Numbered from the stretch's first letter, positions 1 to 14,000 are shown. The stretch: 64,000 bases of DNA from Morella rubra (GCA_003952965.2 CM025854.1:21895430-21959429); one strand, 5' to 3'. Made by a program: numbers and translations. Notes: generated from the letters alone by a model not told the origin.

Positions 1-15
1 TAGCCACAATTTTAC

Positions 16-2039
16 CTTTAGAACGGCATCTCTGATGGCAACAGAATGGTTCTCATCGATATTAAGCAGAGTGTGAGCATAGGGTCCAGCACACGCGCAC
101 CCGCCTCGAGCCTGTATGCCAAACAGGTCATTCATGAGTGCCGCTACGAATGGTCCATGAAGAGGCTTATCTCTCTTGCTCCCTGTCTCTTTCCACATGT
201 AAAGCAAGTTATCCCTTGTCTCTCTGCAATCAGTACTAGACCCATTTCTTAGGCCGGCCGAGGAGGAATTGGTAGTGCTATAAATAAGGAAAGACAAGAC
301 AGCTTGTCGCTTGACGCTTGTATTTCCCAAAATGCATATGTTTTGATTTGGGAGAAGCCTCTCAAGAACTTTCGCTATGTAAGTATGCTCATAGTTTTCA
401 ATCGTCTCGAAACCAATGTATTCCTTCACCCAGAAAGTGAGTGCAGCTCTAACTGTCTGGATTATTTGAGGAGTGCCACCATTTTCTCTTTCTTCTATGT
501 CCTTGTAGTACACTGTGTCCTGCAATTAGCAATGACATATAGTTGGACATTCTAAGGAATTACCATCTAAGAAAGACTACTCTGTTCTGCATGTATTTTA
601 CTGCAACTTCTTTGGCAATTTTCCAAACACGCCCGCCCTCTGCCAATGAAACATGGGTCCACTACACAATCAATTAAAGTACTCAAATAAGAGGCTTATC
701 GATTACCCTTTCACTGAAGCCGCCGACAAAAAGAACTGTTCCACCTCCACAAGTTGATGGTGGAGAATATTGTAGCTGATACAGAGCCTTGTTCATCAAA
801 AGAATACCGGGTGTTCCTGGGCCTCCAATAAACTTATGTGGACTAAGGAAAATGGCATCATAGCCATCAATCTCTCCGGGCCTCATGTCAATCTTTGCAT
901 AAGGACCACTAAACACACAGAAAGTTGAGGCTACAAAGTTAGAGCCTTCATTCAAAAAATTTCAAGAACTTGAGCTCAAGGATTTTCTTACCTTGCTGCA
1001 AAATCAAAGCAAGCAAAACCTCCATGTTGGTGAAGAAGTGTCGCAATTGCTCGTGTGTCCGAGCAAATTCCGGTCACATTGCTACAAGCCGAAAAAGAAG
1101 CTAAGAGTGGCCTTCTGGAACGTTTATAATGCTCCAGTTGTTGTCTTAGAGCCTCCTTGTCTATCGAGCCGTTGTCATCTAAACCAATCTCCACAACTTC
1201 AGCCAAGCTTTGCCGCCAAGAAAGAAGGTTCGAGTGGTGCTCATACGGCCCAACAAAAACCACCCACCTTTCCTCAGCCCTGAGACATTCTAATACTCTC
1301 TCTCTCAGAATTGATGGAACAATGATGCCCATTACTTCTTGAAGTCTTTTAATGGCTGCAGTTGTGCCTGAGCCGCAAAATATGATTGCATCATTGTCTC
1401 CACCACCTAAGCATTTCTTTATATACTTGGTTGCTTCGTGCACCATTTTGGTTGTTCGGTGCCCCACGTAACTGTCAGTAGTATGACTGTTCCCTGTATA
1501 AAAATATATAAATAGTTGCAGAGTCAAAAAATCTTGTTTTGGATGTCGTCAAGATTCAAGTCAATTAACATGAACCTAAAACCAGTACTGTCTGAAAAAT
1601 CCACAGAAATGGACAACTGGGAAATGAAAAGTTGAACAAGTTCAAGCTAGAGTATCTGACTAAGGAACTAGGTGAAGAATAAAAACGAAGATAACCAACC
1701 ATAAGAAGGAAGAACATTCTTGATAATGAAATCTTCGATATATCGAAGAGACCGGCCGGAAGCAGTGTGATCCGCATAGGTGAGTCGTCTTCTTCCAAAA
1801 GGAGTGTCAATTTCTGCATCGCCGCCAATGACTTGAGAGCGCAGCCAAGATAGCTTTTCCTCCGCCGATTGATACCTTGGCAGATCCATTTCCAACGTCC
1901 CAGAGGCTTCAGAGCGATGAGAAAGATCTTCGGAAGCTGGAGATGAGCTAGAGCTCCAAGTACTAGTTTTGCTACGGTCTTGGCTCAATGTCTTTTGAGC
2001 ACTAAGAGCCTCCCTCAACATGAGTTGCTCGAGTTCCAT
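16..2039 (-). CDS. Class V aminotransferase-fold PLP-dependent protein (cysteine desulfurase-like), 3' end outside window
   Basis: Four exons are visible on the minus strand: 1699-2039, 992-1493, 707-908 and 16-519. Each has GT/AG junctions and the frame stays open across them. A further donor at positions 14-15 shows that the gene continues past the left edge. The start is the ATG at 2039; the in-frame codon further upstream is TTG. The N-terminal part is Ser-rich. It is followed by YADHTASGRSLRYIEDF and NSHTTDSYVGHRT, typical of the aminotransferase class V family (cysteine desulfurases, isopenicillin N epimerase-like and Moco-sulfurase-like enzymes). The segment SPHKFIGGPGTPGIL in exon 3 holds the expected PLP-binding lysine. 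Exon 4 carries the motif RGGCACAGPYAHTLL, rich in Cys and a candidate sulfur-handling site. Family knowledge predicts PLP chemistry on an amino acid or cysteine; the real substrate is unknown. The fold is secure, the specific function is not. Confidence 0.85.
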
Positions 2040-4229
2040 GTTTGAAGAATATAAACTAAGCAAATCAAGGGTACTTTAGAAGAAGATCAAGATGGGGATG
2101 CTGATGATGACAGGTTGGCAATGAAGAAGAAGAAGAACTAGATATAAGGGCATAGATAGGGACGGAAGATATGAAAGTGTAAATTTTTCTTCTAAGGAAT
2201 ATGAAACTGTAATGGAATATAGATACAAGTTACAACTTACTATGGTCTCTGGGTCATAACCAACTGCACCCATAATATATTTGACGCTAATTCAGGTAGC
2301 AGAGCCCCTCTTTCTTAAGTGGTAAGAGTTGGGCGAAAAACACACCGACCAGTTGCGTGCGCGCTATTGGACCCATGACATGATCAGGAGGCTAAGTGCC
2401 AAAGACTTTCTAATTAAAAGACCATTTTGACCACAAATCTAACGGCCAACCTTAAAATTTAGAAACTCCTGCAAGTTGAAAGAATCAGGGGGCCCGTCAA
2501 CCGTGCAGTAGACACATTCCTAGTAAGAATCAGATGTTGTGCCTTTCTCCCATAGAATACACTTCAGAAAAGCTGGAACATTACCTTCGACAGGTGGATA
2601 TACAGGTGCATGCATCCATTTGGCGTCTTGTTTTTCATCCCAATGTTTTATGTCTTCCTATTAGCGTACGAAGACTTTGTAATAAGCATTAAATATGACA
2701 ATTAAATTCTAGGATTTACCACAAATTTTTTTTTTTAAGAAAAAAAAAAAAGATAGAGAGAGAAGGTGAGCTTGTGGGTTTTGTTTTTTTTAATACTGGG
2801 CTCAGCGCTCTTTGCGCAGTCAGATATTCTTTCTTGGGAGCCAGGCAAGTGACTGATGAAAGGCTTGCTCAAAAAAAAAAAAGTGACTGATTAAAGGTAT
2901 GTTGTCAAATCCAGCCAGAAGATAAAGAAAATCAAGAGGGAATAGGAACGTAATTAAGCTTAAATGGAAAAACAACCACTGCTTGCCAAGCAGGAAAAGC
3001 AACCTATACTTGTCGATATATCTAACCATACCAGCCCAGCCCAGCGCATATGTCCCTATGGATAGGGACGGAATTATGATTATATTTAAAGGGGGCCAAT
3101 TTCATAAAAATACATTTTGGGAGGCCGAATTGCAAAAAGTGAAAATGTCTAAAAACCCACCTTTTATTTCTATTGTTTTTCCTAAATGGACCCAAAATTT
3201 TCTGCTGAGTTTGGGGGCTCGGGGCATGGCCCCTCCCTAGCTCCCTCCTTGGCCATGGAGGACAAAAAATGAGAAAAAAAAAAAAAAAAAAGAAGGAAGA
3301 CAGTTTAATGAAAATGACATTGACATGTCATTTAACAAAAACTCTAAATGAAAAAAGAAAGACCAAACATGTGAAAAAATAGGAAAGAGTGTCCTTGGTT
3401 CTGTGACTTCTGTTTGTCAGTTTCCTTCATTTCTATCCGTGCCTATAGACTATAAGTCTATATAGTATCAACTCTGGTTATCCCTATTGTCGGTTTAGTT
3501 GGTTGGATACGTTTAGTGAGTTCGGTTTGGTCCTCGGAGACCTACATAGAGAGGTTCTGCACAATTGTAGAACTGCAGGACAATTGTGTAGACTTCTTGG
3601 TAAATCTATCGCGCTGCAGAAATTGCCATGTTAGGTCCAGCTTCCTTTACTTGATATTTGTTCAGCTGCAAGTCCCCACAGCATTGCAAATAAGTGGTCC
3701 GTGCTGGTGCACTTTGTAACACCTTTAATTAGTTAGAAGTTCTGGTTCACTTGCTATAACACCCCTATTGTATTTTAATCCACCGTGATAAAATACAGAA
3801 ATACATATATCTGTATTTTATCCGTTTATTGCCAAAATAAAAATGGTCCGGTCACTTGTGGACAATGAACTCACTTACTACTGAAAATTTAGTTGTTTGA
3901 AAAAGAAAAAAAGGAAAAAATAAAAGCAGGAAAAACAATCTACACTCGTAACTTAATCTAACAATAGAATAGGGTCCACATGCAAATTAAGAAAAAAGAG
4001 AAATGAAATAGAAGAAATCATATGGTTAAAAAAAAAACAAGCCTCAAATGAAAAGATAAAAGGACATAATAATGTAATAAACAACCCTAAACGATGCCTC
4101 TAAATAAGTTGCCTTGAACCGTGATCATCTTTACTTGGGTTCCTGCAACCACTTCATCGGCAGCCTTCCTGTAGGATAAACAGGCATATGCATCATTTTC
4201 TAGTCGAGGTCTTTTTAGAAGACATTCCA
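2040..4229. other. Intergenic region, no gene seen
   Basis: This stretch holds the 5' flank of the aminotransferase-like gene and the 3' flank of the acidic-protein gene. It contains A/T homopolymer runs and a repeat-like block near 3057-3240. The ORFs here are short, unconserved in appearance and mostly begin at non-ATG codons. Confidence 0.6.
3057..3240. repeat. Possible dispersed repeat fragment
   Basis: The block begins with TATGGATAGGGACGG and ends with GGGCATGGCCCCTCCCTAG. In between lies a phrase about a pale A-rich stretch and 'gggggccaatttcat'. I recall similar text as a dispersed non-coding repeat in several dicot genomes, which is recall and not a search. No clear terminal repeats or target duplication could be fixed. 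Confidence 0.3.
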
Positions 4230-6940
4230 TCACACACTTGCTTTTTCTTCAGCACTCCCCTTTACTTCTTCAATTTTCTGTTCTGCGCTTACTGTAGCTT
4301 CAAGTGGTTTCTGTGTTTCAGCCTCCTCGTGTGAACTAGGAACATCGGGGACTTCTGATTTCTTTTCCTCAGAGACGCCATTGGATTGCTTCTCTACGGC
4401 TGGTGCAGCCTCAACTGCTTTCTCAGTTTCAGCCTTCTTCTGAGCATCGTCAACATCTGGTACTTCCTTTTTCTTCCCATCCACTGTTTCATCAGTTTTA
4501 GTCTCTGCAGCTGGCGCAGTTTCAGTTGTTTTCTCTGTTTCGGCGTTCTCAGGAGCATTGACTACTGCCAAGACAGGCATCTGTTGAGCAGGAGTACTTT
4601 CAGATTGTTTAGCATCAGCAACGTCTGGTACAGGGGCCAGTTCAATTGAAGTCTCAGGCTTTTGAGCATCGGCGACAACATCTGGGACATGGGTCTGTTC
4701 CACTCGAATTTCGGATTTCTCGACCTCTGAAAGGTTGGTTTCAGATTCGTCTATGGGTTTTTTATCCACTGACGTATCTTCTTCTTTCAGCGGCTCCGCC
4801 GCAGGGTTAACATCTGTTGTTGAATCCTTGCCTTCCTCATTCTACCAAAAGGTCGAAAAGATCAACAAATTGGAATTGTGACAGAGGCTTATGAAAGAAA
4901 ATTTCGTCAACAAACAGTCGACTGTATTTCAAAAGTCACAAAACAGAATCTAAGACCAAGAGCCAGAAAAACAACAACACTCTAATCTGATATGCTCAGG
5001 TATTTCAAAATCTTCAAGTATTTCAAAATATCCAGCTGAGTCTGCATAAACCAACCAAAATTAGCTGCAGACAACAAAAAAAAGTTACATACAGCAGTAC
5101 CAACATGTAGGACATGATGGCCAGAGTGAGTCTCGCGGTCATCACCAACCCCATTTGATAAAAATCTCATCCCAGAGGCCCCATTTATCTAATCAATTAA
5201 TAAGGTAAGCAAATGCCCTGACCAAACAGTACAAATAGTCTTCTAATCTTCTGGTACATTCACCCAAACGGTCAATTCAGGCCTCGTAGTTGCCACCAAC
5301 TCGGCATGTCCTCATGTCATGCTTATCGGTGGTCATTATCAATGGCACTAAAAAAGTCGAGATTAACCTCCTCGAGTGATTTTTCACAGACCCAAGAGTG
5401 TAACCCCAAAGAAAAGTTGCTTAATCATCAAACTGTACCAACCCCGTTTAAGTGCTTTGGCCAATTGGGTGACATTATTATATATCCTACCTCGCCTCTT
5501 CTCATTATCATCTTCGCTCATCACATTGGAACCCCTCCTTTAGCACCAGAAAAAATCAGAAGATTCGAACCGGACCCACTCTGATTTTTTCTAAAGAAAA
5601 GTTAGCTAACATTAATGCCCTTGGAAACGACACAGACAATAAATTAGGAAACAGATATCATGGTTTGCCCTTTACAGAAGAGTATGACCCATGAACTACA
5701 TAACATCGACAAACAAAAAACTAACGAAAAAGCGACCAAAGAGGATCCAACGAAGCTGGTGGGCCTTGACACTAGGACACGCGTTTTTGGCGTGAAACGA
5801 CAGATCATTCAATGTTTGAAGATTCCTTAGACCGATTCTCTACCACTAAAGATCCTAATTAAAGCAACCAACATCAGAGATCTACGGCGTTTAACACGTC
5901 CAAACGAAGAATCACGAACAAGAATTTTTTTTTCCAAAAATAAAGTTTGTGTTTTCTTTCTAATTCTGTCACGGAAAGTCATCAATGAGGGAGGGAGTTC
6001 TTCGAGAAATCCAAAAAGTCAAGATGCCAAACACGGCATCGGAAAAAGCAATAGGGAATAGTTCCCGTTAGAATCAAAACTTTGGAGAGGATCTATGAAT
6101 GTTTATCCTTGTTAGTACGGTAATGACAAATTAACCACTAAAAAAATTAGACTTTTTCAAACTATACTTTCCGGGAACTCTGTTTGGGACAGAAGACAAC
6201 ATAGAGGTCCATTGAGTTTTTCGATCTCCTGGACCCCAAGATACAAGCATAATAATACATCGTCCCAATAATTTTCATTGGTGTCATCCTTGTCCTTTCG
6301 TATTCCTTCAGTTTCTTGGTAACCAAACGGAAACTCTAGAGATAAAATTCAAAGAATAACCCACCCGTACAAGTCTTAAGGAAAAACAAACAACGATCTG
6401 CGCTTCTCCAAACAAAAGCAAGAAAAACAGAAACCAAACAGGATAGGAGATAAATGAAAGCAAGAATTAACTAGCTTTTACCCGAAGTTTGATGTGTGCT
6501 GAGTAAACATTCCGTAACCATTTTAGACCAAAAATGAAAGCTGGATTTTTACCTCCACATGCAACAGGAAACCCCTCCCCCATAACTCATTTCCAAGAAC
6601 TGCAATCAGATCGGACCTTCTTTTTCTCCTTTATCGGACTTAGTACGAAAGGAAAATACGAAACAATGATCATTACCTCCTTGAACAAATGGCTGAGAGA
6701 ACGACGCTTGCTCTCTTGGTCGTCAACTTTGTCGTCGCCGACAATCTCCTTCACCTTATCCTCCTCTTCCTCCCTCTTAATAATTTCCGCAACCTCACTG
6801 ACGCTGACAACGACAACAGCCGACTCTTTCTCGTTCTCGGCGGGCACGTGGGCCGCACAGGCTTTCTCATCCACAGCCGGCTCCGGAGCCGCCGCCGCAT
6901 CCTCCTTCAACACCTTTGGCTTGGTCGCGCACCCTCCCAT
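4230..6940 (-). CDS. Acidic, repeat-rich protein with N-terminal MGGC acylation motif
   Basis: There are two exons, 6677-6940 and 4230-4841, which join in phase 0 (AAG GAG | AAT GAG) across a 1.84-kb intron to give about 291 residues. The protein starts MGGCATKPKVL. Gly2 fits N-myristoylation and Cys4 fits palmitoylation, so plasma-membrane anchoring is inferred. Exon 1 ends with a basic/Ser patch (SKRRSLSHLFKE). Exon 2 is almost entirely low-complexity: Glu, Lys, Ala, Pro, Val and Thr in degenerate repeats built on a VPDV...AETEK...AAPA...E pattern, repeated about five times over the last 200 residues. No catalytic domain and no later transmembrane segment are seen, and most of the chain is probably disordered. 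I do not recognise a named function. An extra small exon inside the large intron cannot be excluded, but none is needed for the frame. Confidence 0.7.
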
Positions 6941-7680
6941 GTCAGTCTCCCTCTGTCTGGCGCTGAATTCCTTCCTATTTTCTCTCTCTAGAACTTCTTT
7001 GAAGGCAAAGAGATAGCTGTTTATCAGGAAAGAATTCGGCGGTTGTGCTCATTTGTTCTGAGGAGAAGAAATAAACTTCGTACCGCTCATATATAGTAAA
7101 ACTGTTTCTTTTCTTAACCCAATAAAAAGGTTATTTTAAAAAAAAATTCCTTTTTTACGAGAAATTTTACAGTAAAATTTACGGTCACAGCCAGGCTGTA
7201 AACTTTGGGGGTGACTGCGACCGCCGCGATTTATTCCATTACATAAACATTAAAAACAAAAAAACAAAAATGTTGGGGACAATCTTTTTAAGGTTCGTGA
7301 ACTGAAAAATAGGAAGTTGGAGGGGCTGTTGGTTAGAGTTGTGAGAGATTGTTGGGGGAAAGTGGACGGTTTGACCGAGGGAATGTGGTAGGGGGACACG
7401 TGTGCCTGGTTTCGTTTACAGCGAGGCAAAATGGGGGATTGGAGGATTGTGGCCCTCGTGACTTGTGATGTGAGTTGGATGTTCTCTGGACGTGGGTCCC
7501 GGCCGTCGCGGTTTGCTGGGGACACTTGTGGGTGTTTGCAAACTTGCACTGAGTCAGTGGGGTCCGATTTTAATTAAGATGGGATGAGTGGTCCACGCAC
7601 CATTACACAAAATATCAACCCCCTTGATTTCTCGATTGTTGTTTCCTTTTTTTTTTTTTTTTTTTTGTATGTATATGAAA

Positions 7681-7798
7681 AACATCACCTTAGTTTTTAA
7701 GTAATATATCGATAATATGATAATATGAAACATTATATTAACATCACCTTGGTTTTTTAGTAATATATCGATAATATGGTAATATGAGACATTATGTG
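7681..7798. repeat. Tandem duplication of a ~60-bp AT-rich unit
   Basis: The units at 7681-7739 and 7740-7798 both read AACATCACCTT(A/G)G then TAATATATCGATAATATG and end in an ACATTAT stretch, with only a few differences. The block abuts a MITE-like element on its right. Confidence 0.75.
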
Positions 7799-7802
7799 TA
7801 AG

Positions 7803-8071
7803 GATGTTTGCCAAACAAAAATTTTAAGAATTTTAAATTTATAAGAAAAAATTTTGAGTGTTTAATTTTGATGGAATTGTAAAAACTTTATAAAAAAAAT
7901 TATAAATAATTTTTATTAGAATTTGTTAAAAAGTACTGAATGAGAATATTTGATGTTTTTTTTATAGAAAAAATATTGAAATTGGTGTAAAAATGTGTTC
8001 AAATTTATATAAAATTTTTGATATTTAGTTATAAAAATTTTCTTAAGAAGTCGCAAATTTTGGTAAACATC
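7803..8071. mobile_element. MITE-like element, ~270 bp
   Basis: The left end GATGTTTGCCAAA is mirrored at the right end, whose reverse complement is GATGTTTACCAAA. The AT-rich interior has no ORF. Superfamily was not determined because no target duplication stands out. Confidence 0.5.
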
Positions 8072-11010
8072 TGGGTCAAGTAACAGTGGCACAGCACTTC
8101 TTGACTCTTTCTATTTGTGTGGATGTACTGCTGGCGGATGAAGACCAGGATGATGATGGATTTTTATTAGCCATAAACCGTTTAAGTGGATTAGGGGCCA
8201 TGCAATCCACTATTAAAAGATAGGATTAAGATTAAGAATTTAACTAATCGGCAAAAATAAATTAAATAGATTAATTTAAATTTAAAATTTTGGGGTTTTA
8301 CATCTTAATTAGATGTTGAACTCTGTAATGTGGGAGGATAAATAGCTATGTTTTTTTTTTTTCTTGGCAAATAGCGATGTTGACAAATATGTAGGAATTT
8401 GTTTTAGTGACTATTCAGCTTCAGTTTAGGATGCTTCTAGATGCACAAATCTAAAAATGCAAATTTTTTAAGAGAAAAGTATTTTAAATAATGTAATTTT
8501 AAATAAAGGTATAAACTACCAATTTTGATATATTAAGTCTCCAAACTTTCATAATTAATCAAATCACTCACTAAGATAAAATCTGATAATTAAAATTGTG
8601 TTACGTTGCTCATTTATAACGCATGTGACACAAGTTTGATAGTTAAATATTTTTTAAGAGCGCAAATTGATGAAATTTTGTACGTATTTTTTGACTCAAT
8701 ATATTAAAAATGATATTTGATATTATTATTTTCGATTGATTTTGTAGTTTGAAGATTTAAAGTGATTTTTCCTTAATTTTTTATTACTAACACATTTGAT
8801 GACTTTTCTTGATAATTTATTCCGACATTGTTCGATCAGTCATCTATAGATCACATGATTTTAAGGACTATTAGCGGTGATGACGGGGCAACTAAACCAG
8901 CCTTTTGTGGTTATTTTTGTCATTAAAACCAGCTTACTGACAATGACATCTTTGGGGTAAATTTGGGCTCCAAACTCTCACGGAGTAGTGGAGAAAGCCA
9001 GAATATATATAATGCAGAGCTGTGTTTTGTTTTTGGCCGGCGGGACATGCTGATATCTTTATATTACTTGGGATTTCCAGGGGGGCAGCATATAAAGGGA
9101 TATTGATAAGTCGTGGTGGCCTTATAATTACGTCGTGCTGGCCATTACAAAAAAGTAGTATCTCTGTTGCGAATATAAATATATTTTTTTTAATTCTTCT
9201 CTTCGTTGTATCCATTCATGCTTCCACATTCCGTAACTTTCCATTTGAACTAATCATTTTGCTATTTTAAAAGTACATATACAGTAGCTTTAGGGGGCAC
9301 TACAAATAAATAAAAAATTAATTTTTATTATAAAGTAAATATTACCACGTTCCATGGACCATGGTGTTATACATACATGAAATTATAGATTAGTCAAAAT
9401 TACAAAAGGCTTAATCATTATTTGGAGCAGCTAGCAAACAAATAAATTGCTAAATTAATTTTTTTCCAGATCATATGGAATTGGAAAACTGGCCGCCCAG
9501 TTATGGACTTGAACATTTCTTCCATGCTCCCATGATTCCCTCCTCACAGACCCACACTTCTGGACGCACGGCCTCTTACGGCAGCATGGAACAATTTTTC
9601 TTCTCCAAAATCACTTGGGACCTGTTCTGGGATCATTTATGAGGGTTTTGGCATTCTTTAATTTGTCTCCACTTCTTTTTTTTAGCTGAATAATTTGTCT
9701 CCGCTTCAATAGCCAAAAAACACACCTTTTTTCTAGGGCAGCTGCGAAAACGATTCGACGTCGTATAAAACAGATGACTTCACACCATGCATTGTTATAG
9801 CTAGTTTTCAGGTGCGACTTATATGCATGCGCAAAGGGTTTAGTTAGATGATAATTGTTCCCCTTGCAGTGGACAGTACGCGGTACGTACGTACTGCATG
9901 CATAATGATAAGCCAAATTTATTATATCCGGTCGGCCTTTTTATAGTTGGAGTAAATGACGTCGTGCATCGGGTAGTACTAGTCAATAATAGGTATGCTG
10001 CAATTTAACTACAAATTAATTATAGGTCAAAGTTTTTAGTTCAAGTTATGTGATGATCTCAATGTATTATAGCAAAATCTTACCACCTAGAGACGCTCCA
10101 GATAGCACACGTCTGTCTCGTACAGATATATGAATGATGTCAAATACTAATTATTGATCGTAGTCCCAAATAATTATGTATGTATACAACTGGTTATGGA
10201 AATTTTCTCAATAAATGGCAGAAATGTCTTTCTATTATTATGCTTTATAATTCAAAACCTTGGCATATGAAACTAGTAGCCACCATCTATCTGAAAGATT
10301 ATATGTATCCTTAACCTACCCACTTATCTTCTTTTATCGATTATTAACTAGCCATGAAGAGCATGTCAAAGCCTCTTCTCTGTTCTTTGTGCATAGCACA
10401 CAAATAAAAAGCATTGGTGTGTTTTTATTAAAAAGCATGGGTCATGGGCTTTTATTGCTACTTTATGGAAAGTTTAGAGACAGAGTCACAAAGAGGCAGG
10501 AGACTGAAAGGTTTGCTCAGCAGTTCTCCTTTTTCTTTTCCTCGGATATGGGCCTCAACCCGACCCAATCAATGTATGAATATACACGTCCAATATAGAG
10601 AGAGCGCAGTTCTCAGGCCAACGGTCCAGACCTAACTTTTGTTTTCTTGAAAAGACCCAAATCCAGAAATTTCTTGCGAAGAGCACAGACAGACACAGGC
10701 CTAACAGCTGGGTGGGCACTTGGCCCATCGCCGCAATCGCTACCTACTCCTAAGATTAAGGGAAAAAAAAAAACGGAAAAGCAGAGCCAAAAAACAAAAG
10801 AGGAAATGAGAATAAACGGAGAGCGGAGAGAAGCTCCTCTGACTTTATACCCCAAAGCACCAAGGCGTAGCCGTGAAAATAGCCTATAATTCTTTTGCGT
10901 GAGAGGCAGCGTTTTCTTCTGCGCGAGCCTAGACTTATAATTACTCCCATCTGAGGGTCATAGGAAAAGGCCTCGTTTTTTAGCAAGTGTTTTCATTCGT
11001 TTTTTGATAA

Positions 11011-14000
11011 ATGCAATTTCAACTACCCAGATGGCGAAACTTCTCCATGATAAAAAATTCTTTGATTTCATCAGCTCCAACAGCAACCCATATTGCTTCA
11101 TTTCATTCCACCCCTACTACATGTCAGAAGTGGAAGGACAAGTGGAACTCTGTGAGTTTTCTCTCTCTCTCTCTCCGCTTCAAAAGCTTTCTTTTTCCCG
11201 TCTGTAATGGTGTTTTGCGCCCATTTAGTGAAAGTTTGTATTTTGTGTGGATATGAACTTGTTCCGCTTGAATCATATTGTGTTTGCTGGCATGCCTTTT
11301 TGCTTTGCATTCGAATTATTCACCCATGTAAGTGAAGCCATTGGCAAAGTAATATTGAATATAAATTTTCTCTTCGAATTATAGGATTTTGGATGGGGTT
11401 CTTTTGAATTCTTAAAATGCTAAGGTGGTAATTGACTTACGTTTGGAAACAATCATTATGCGGTGACTGGAATGCTCAATTTCTCGGAGTTCAAGCTACA
11501 TTTTGGTCTGTTTGGTCTTGTTGGAGTACTGTGCTTATTGGGTTGGTTTTTGTCGTAAGGTAATCTTTATTCGGGATGTTTCGTTTGCATTTTGGATTTA
11601 CTAACTCTATTCTTGGAAGCAACCTTTGCCTTGACTTAGCTTAAGAAAGAATACTTCATTGGATGAGGACAGTTTTCTGATTAGGAAGAATGGTTCTTCG
11701 AATATTCGTTTGCTTAATTACTCTTGGGATTAACAAGGGCGTTTGCTTTGCTTATTATATATGTCTTGGAGTGTGCTGTATCCCAGATTGTTGCCTGGAT
11801 GATAGCGTTTGAGTACAAGAATTCCACTCTATAACAAAATGGGATTATTTGAAGCATCTTTCAACCCTATATGTTTTGTGAGAGAAGGGCATTAAGCTGT
11901 ACAGAGTATTCCATGTTTTTGTATTGACATAAGTTGTAGATGTTCGTGCAATGGAATCTGAAAATTTATCTCTGGTAGAGTTTATGCTTAGAGTCAATTA
12001 ACTGGTAATGGAACTTCCTCTTACATGTGTTTTGGGAGAGGTAGAGACACAGAGAGAGAGGAGATTGGAGCTTCGGTTGAGTTCCAGAGGCTTTCTATTC
12101 AATGTTTTGTGGTCATCATTTGGGTTAGGCATGGAAGGAAAGGATGAATAAATCCTTTTGAAAAAGAAGATTAGTTCAAGATTGATATATTAATCCATTT
12201 GATTTTTTTTTTCTAGTTCAAGATTGGATTTCAATCACTAGTAGTATTATTATCTTGTTTGTGCTTTATTCTCTTTCTTTAATCTCCAGATCCTGTGCAT
12301 TTTCTTATGCAAGACAAGACTTATTGTGTTTCTCTGTGCACATGCTACATGCCTATGTGTTAAACCCTTGCTCAGCTGCTCTAATGCAAAGTTGCTTTTT
12401 TTTTTGAAAAGTTGCTTTTCATTAGTTGGGATCTAGCCCTTTGATTGGATATTGGAAAGCTTGAAGGAAAGAAAAGACTAGTGAAAATTTATTTAAGTAA
12501 AAACCACATATCTTGGCCCTCCTTGGAATCCAGAAGGAGTCAAGGAGTGTGGTGGCATCATATGGATATTTTGTGCACTTTAGGAGGCAAAATTATGAAT
12601 AAATATAATGGTTTCCCCCCTACGTGAAGCTGTCTTAGACCTATGGGACACAAGCAGAGTCATACTTTGCAATGTGTGGATTACTAAAGTTTTTCTGCTA
12701 TCAGCTGTTATTAATTGATTGATGGTGAATGCATATGTCTTCACACACGTACACTGAGACTTGCAAGTCCACACTCTACAAACATGCATACAGACATGTA
12801 CGCCAACATCTAAGCTAGTAATTATTTTATTTTTTCATTACAATGTTTAAGTATGTTTGACACCTTGAATTGATTTTTCAGGATATAGGACAAGGTCAGG
12901 AACCAACTAAGGTATGCAACTCAGTATTTAGTAAATTGACTTTTACCTGCTGAAGAATGCAGGGTAGAACAGCAGAAATCGGAATTGCACAGTAGCCATT
13001 GATCTATATGTATAGTTTATGTGCATTTTTTTTTCTTTTTTTTTTGGCTTTTTAGTTTTTTTTTTCTTCGAGGAAAGTCATTGTATGACAGATTTCTTGC
13101 ACACGGGCGTTCACTCCCATACCGGTGTGCGAGTTGTGTCTACCTATCAAAGAAGAGTTGCTTGTGTATCTATATCTGTGGGTGAGATAAAGATCAATGC
13201 AAGTTACTGTTAGTTTTTCATTCTGCAGAATGTAGTATTTAGATCTTCTTTGACATTATGAAGTAGGAAAAGGGGTGTTGACATTTAGGCTGATTTAGGA
13301 CAGCAGCAGAGGAACGTCTGTCTTGCTTAATTTAGGTACATCACTGGGAAAAGATTGTGCCTTGAGTTGCAAAAGATGGCATAAGGAGATAGTGGAGCAT
13401 TATCAACTTGGGTAGAAAGGATTGAATTGTGTTAGGGTTTTAAGGGGATGAAAATATAAAGCTTGGTTGCAGGATTTCTGGACAACAACTGTTTGTTGGA
13501 TATAAGAAGGGATTAGTGTTTTGCGGTGGCAAAGGTAGGTAAAAGTTACCGTGTTAGTGTTTAACAGAGAAGGAAACAATTTTGGTTTGGAGGTAAAGCA
13601 AGGGAGAAAACTGAAGCTTTGGGCTGCTGTTCTAGGCTGATAACAGTAACCCGAGGAAATTTTTTTTTACTTTAGGGTTGTTTGGTTGCTAATTAACTAA
13701 AGAATGAGTCAGTATTTTAGAGGACGAAATCGAAGAATCGTAGGTCTGGAGTCTGCTCAAAAATTGATGGAAACATAAAGTAATAGGAAGAAGAGGAATT
13801 TTTTCCAGGCCTCATGCATTGAGATCGTAAGAGCCATACTCCGCATTTCCCCAGCATCAGCGAACTTCAAAAAAGTGTGAGAAATTTCACCTAACATGCT
13901 CTCTCAATTTATGTGTTCATATGCATGCTTGGACATCCATGGATCCTCAGATTGTGTTTTTGTTGGTTTTGGATTGTGCTTCCTTGGTTGATTTTTTTTG

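Larger units (their letters stand above)
6941..11010. other. Intergenic region between divergent genes
   Basis: This 4-kb AT-rich interval contains the 5' flanks of the acidic-protein gene (left, minus) and the J-protein gene (right, plus), which are divergent. A 60-bp tandem duplication (7681-7798) and a MITE-like element (7803-8071) lie inside. ORFs here are short, overlap on both strands and show no family resemblance. Confidence 0.6.
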
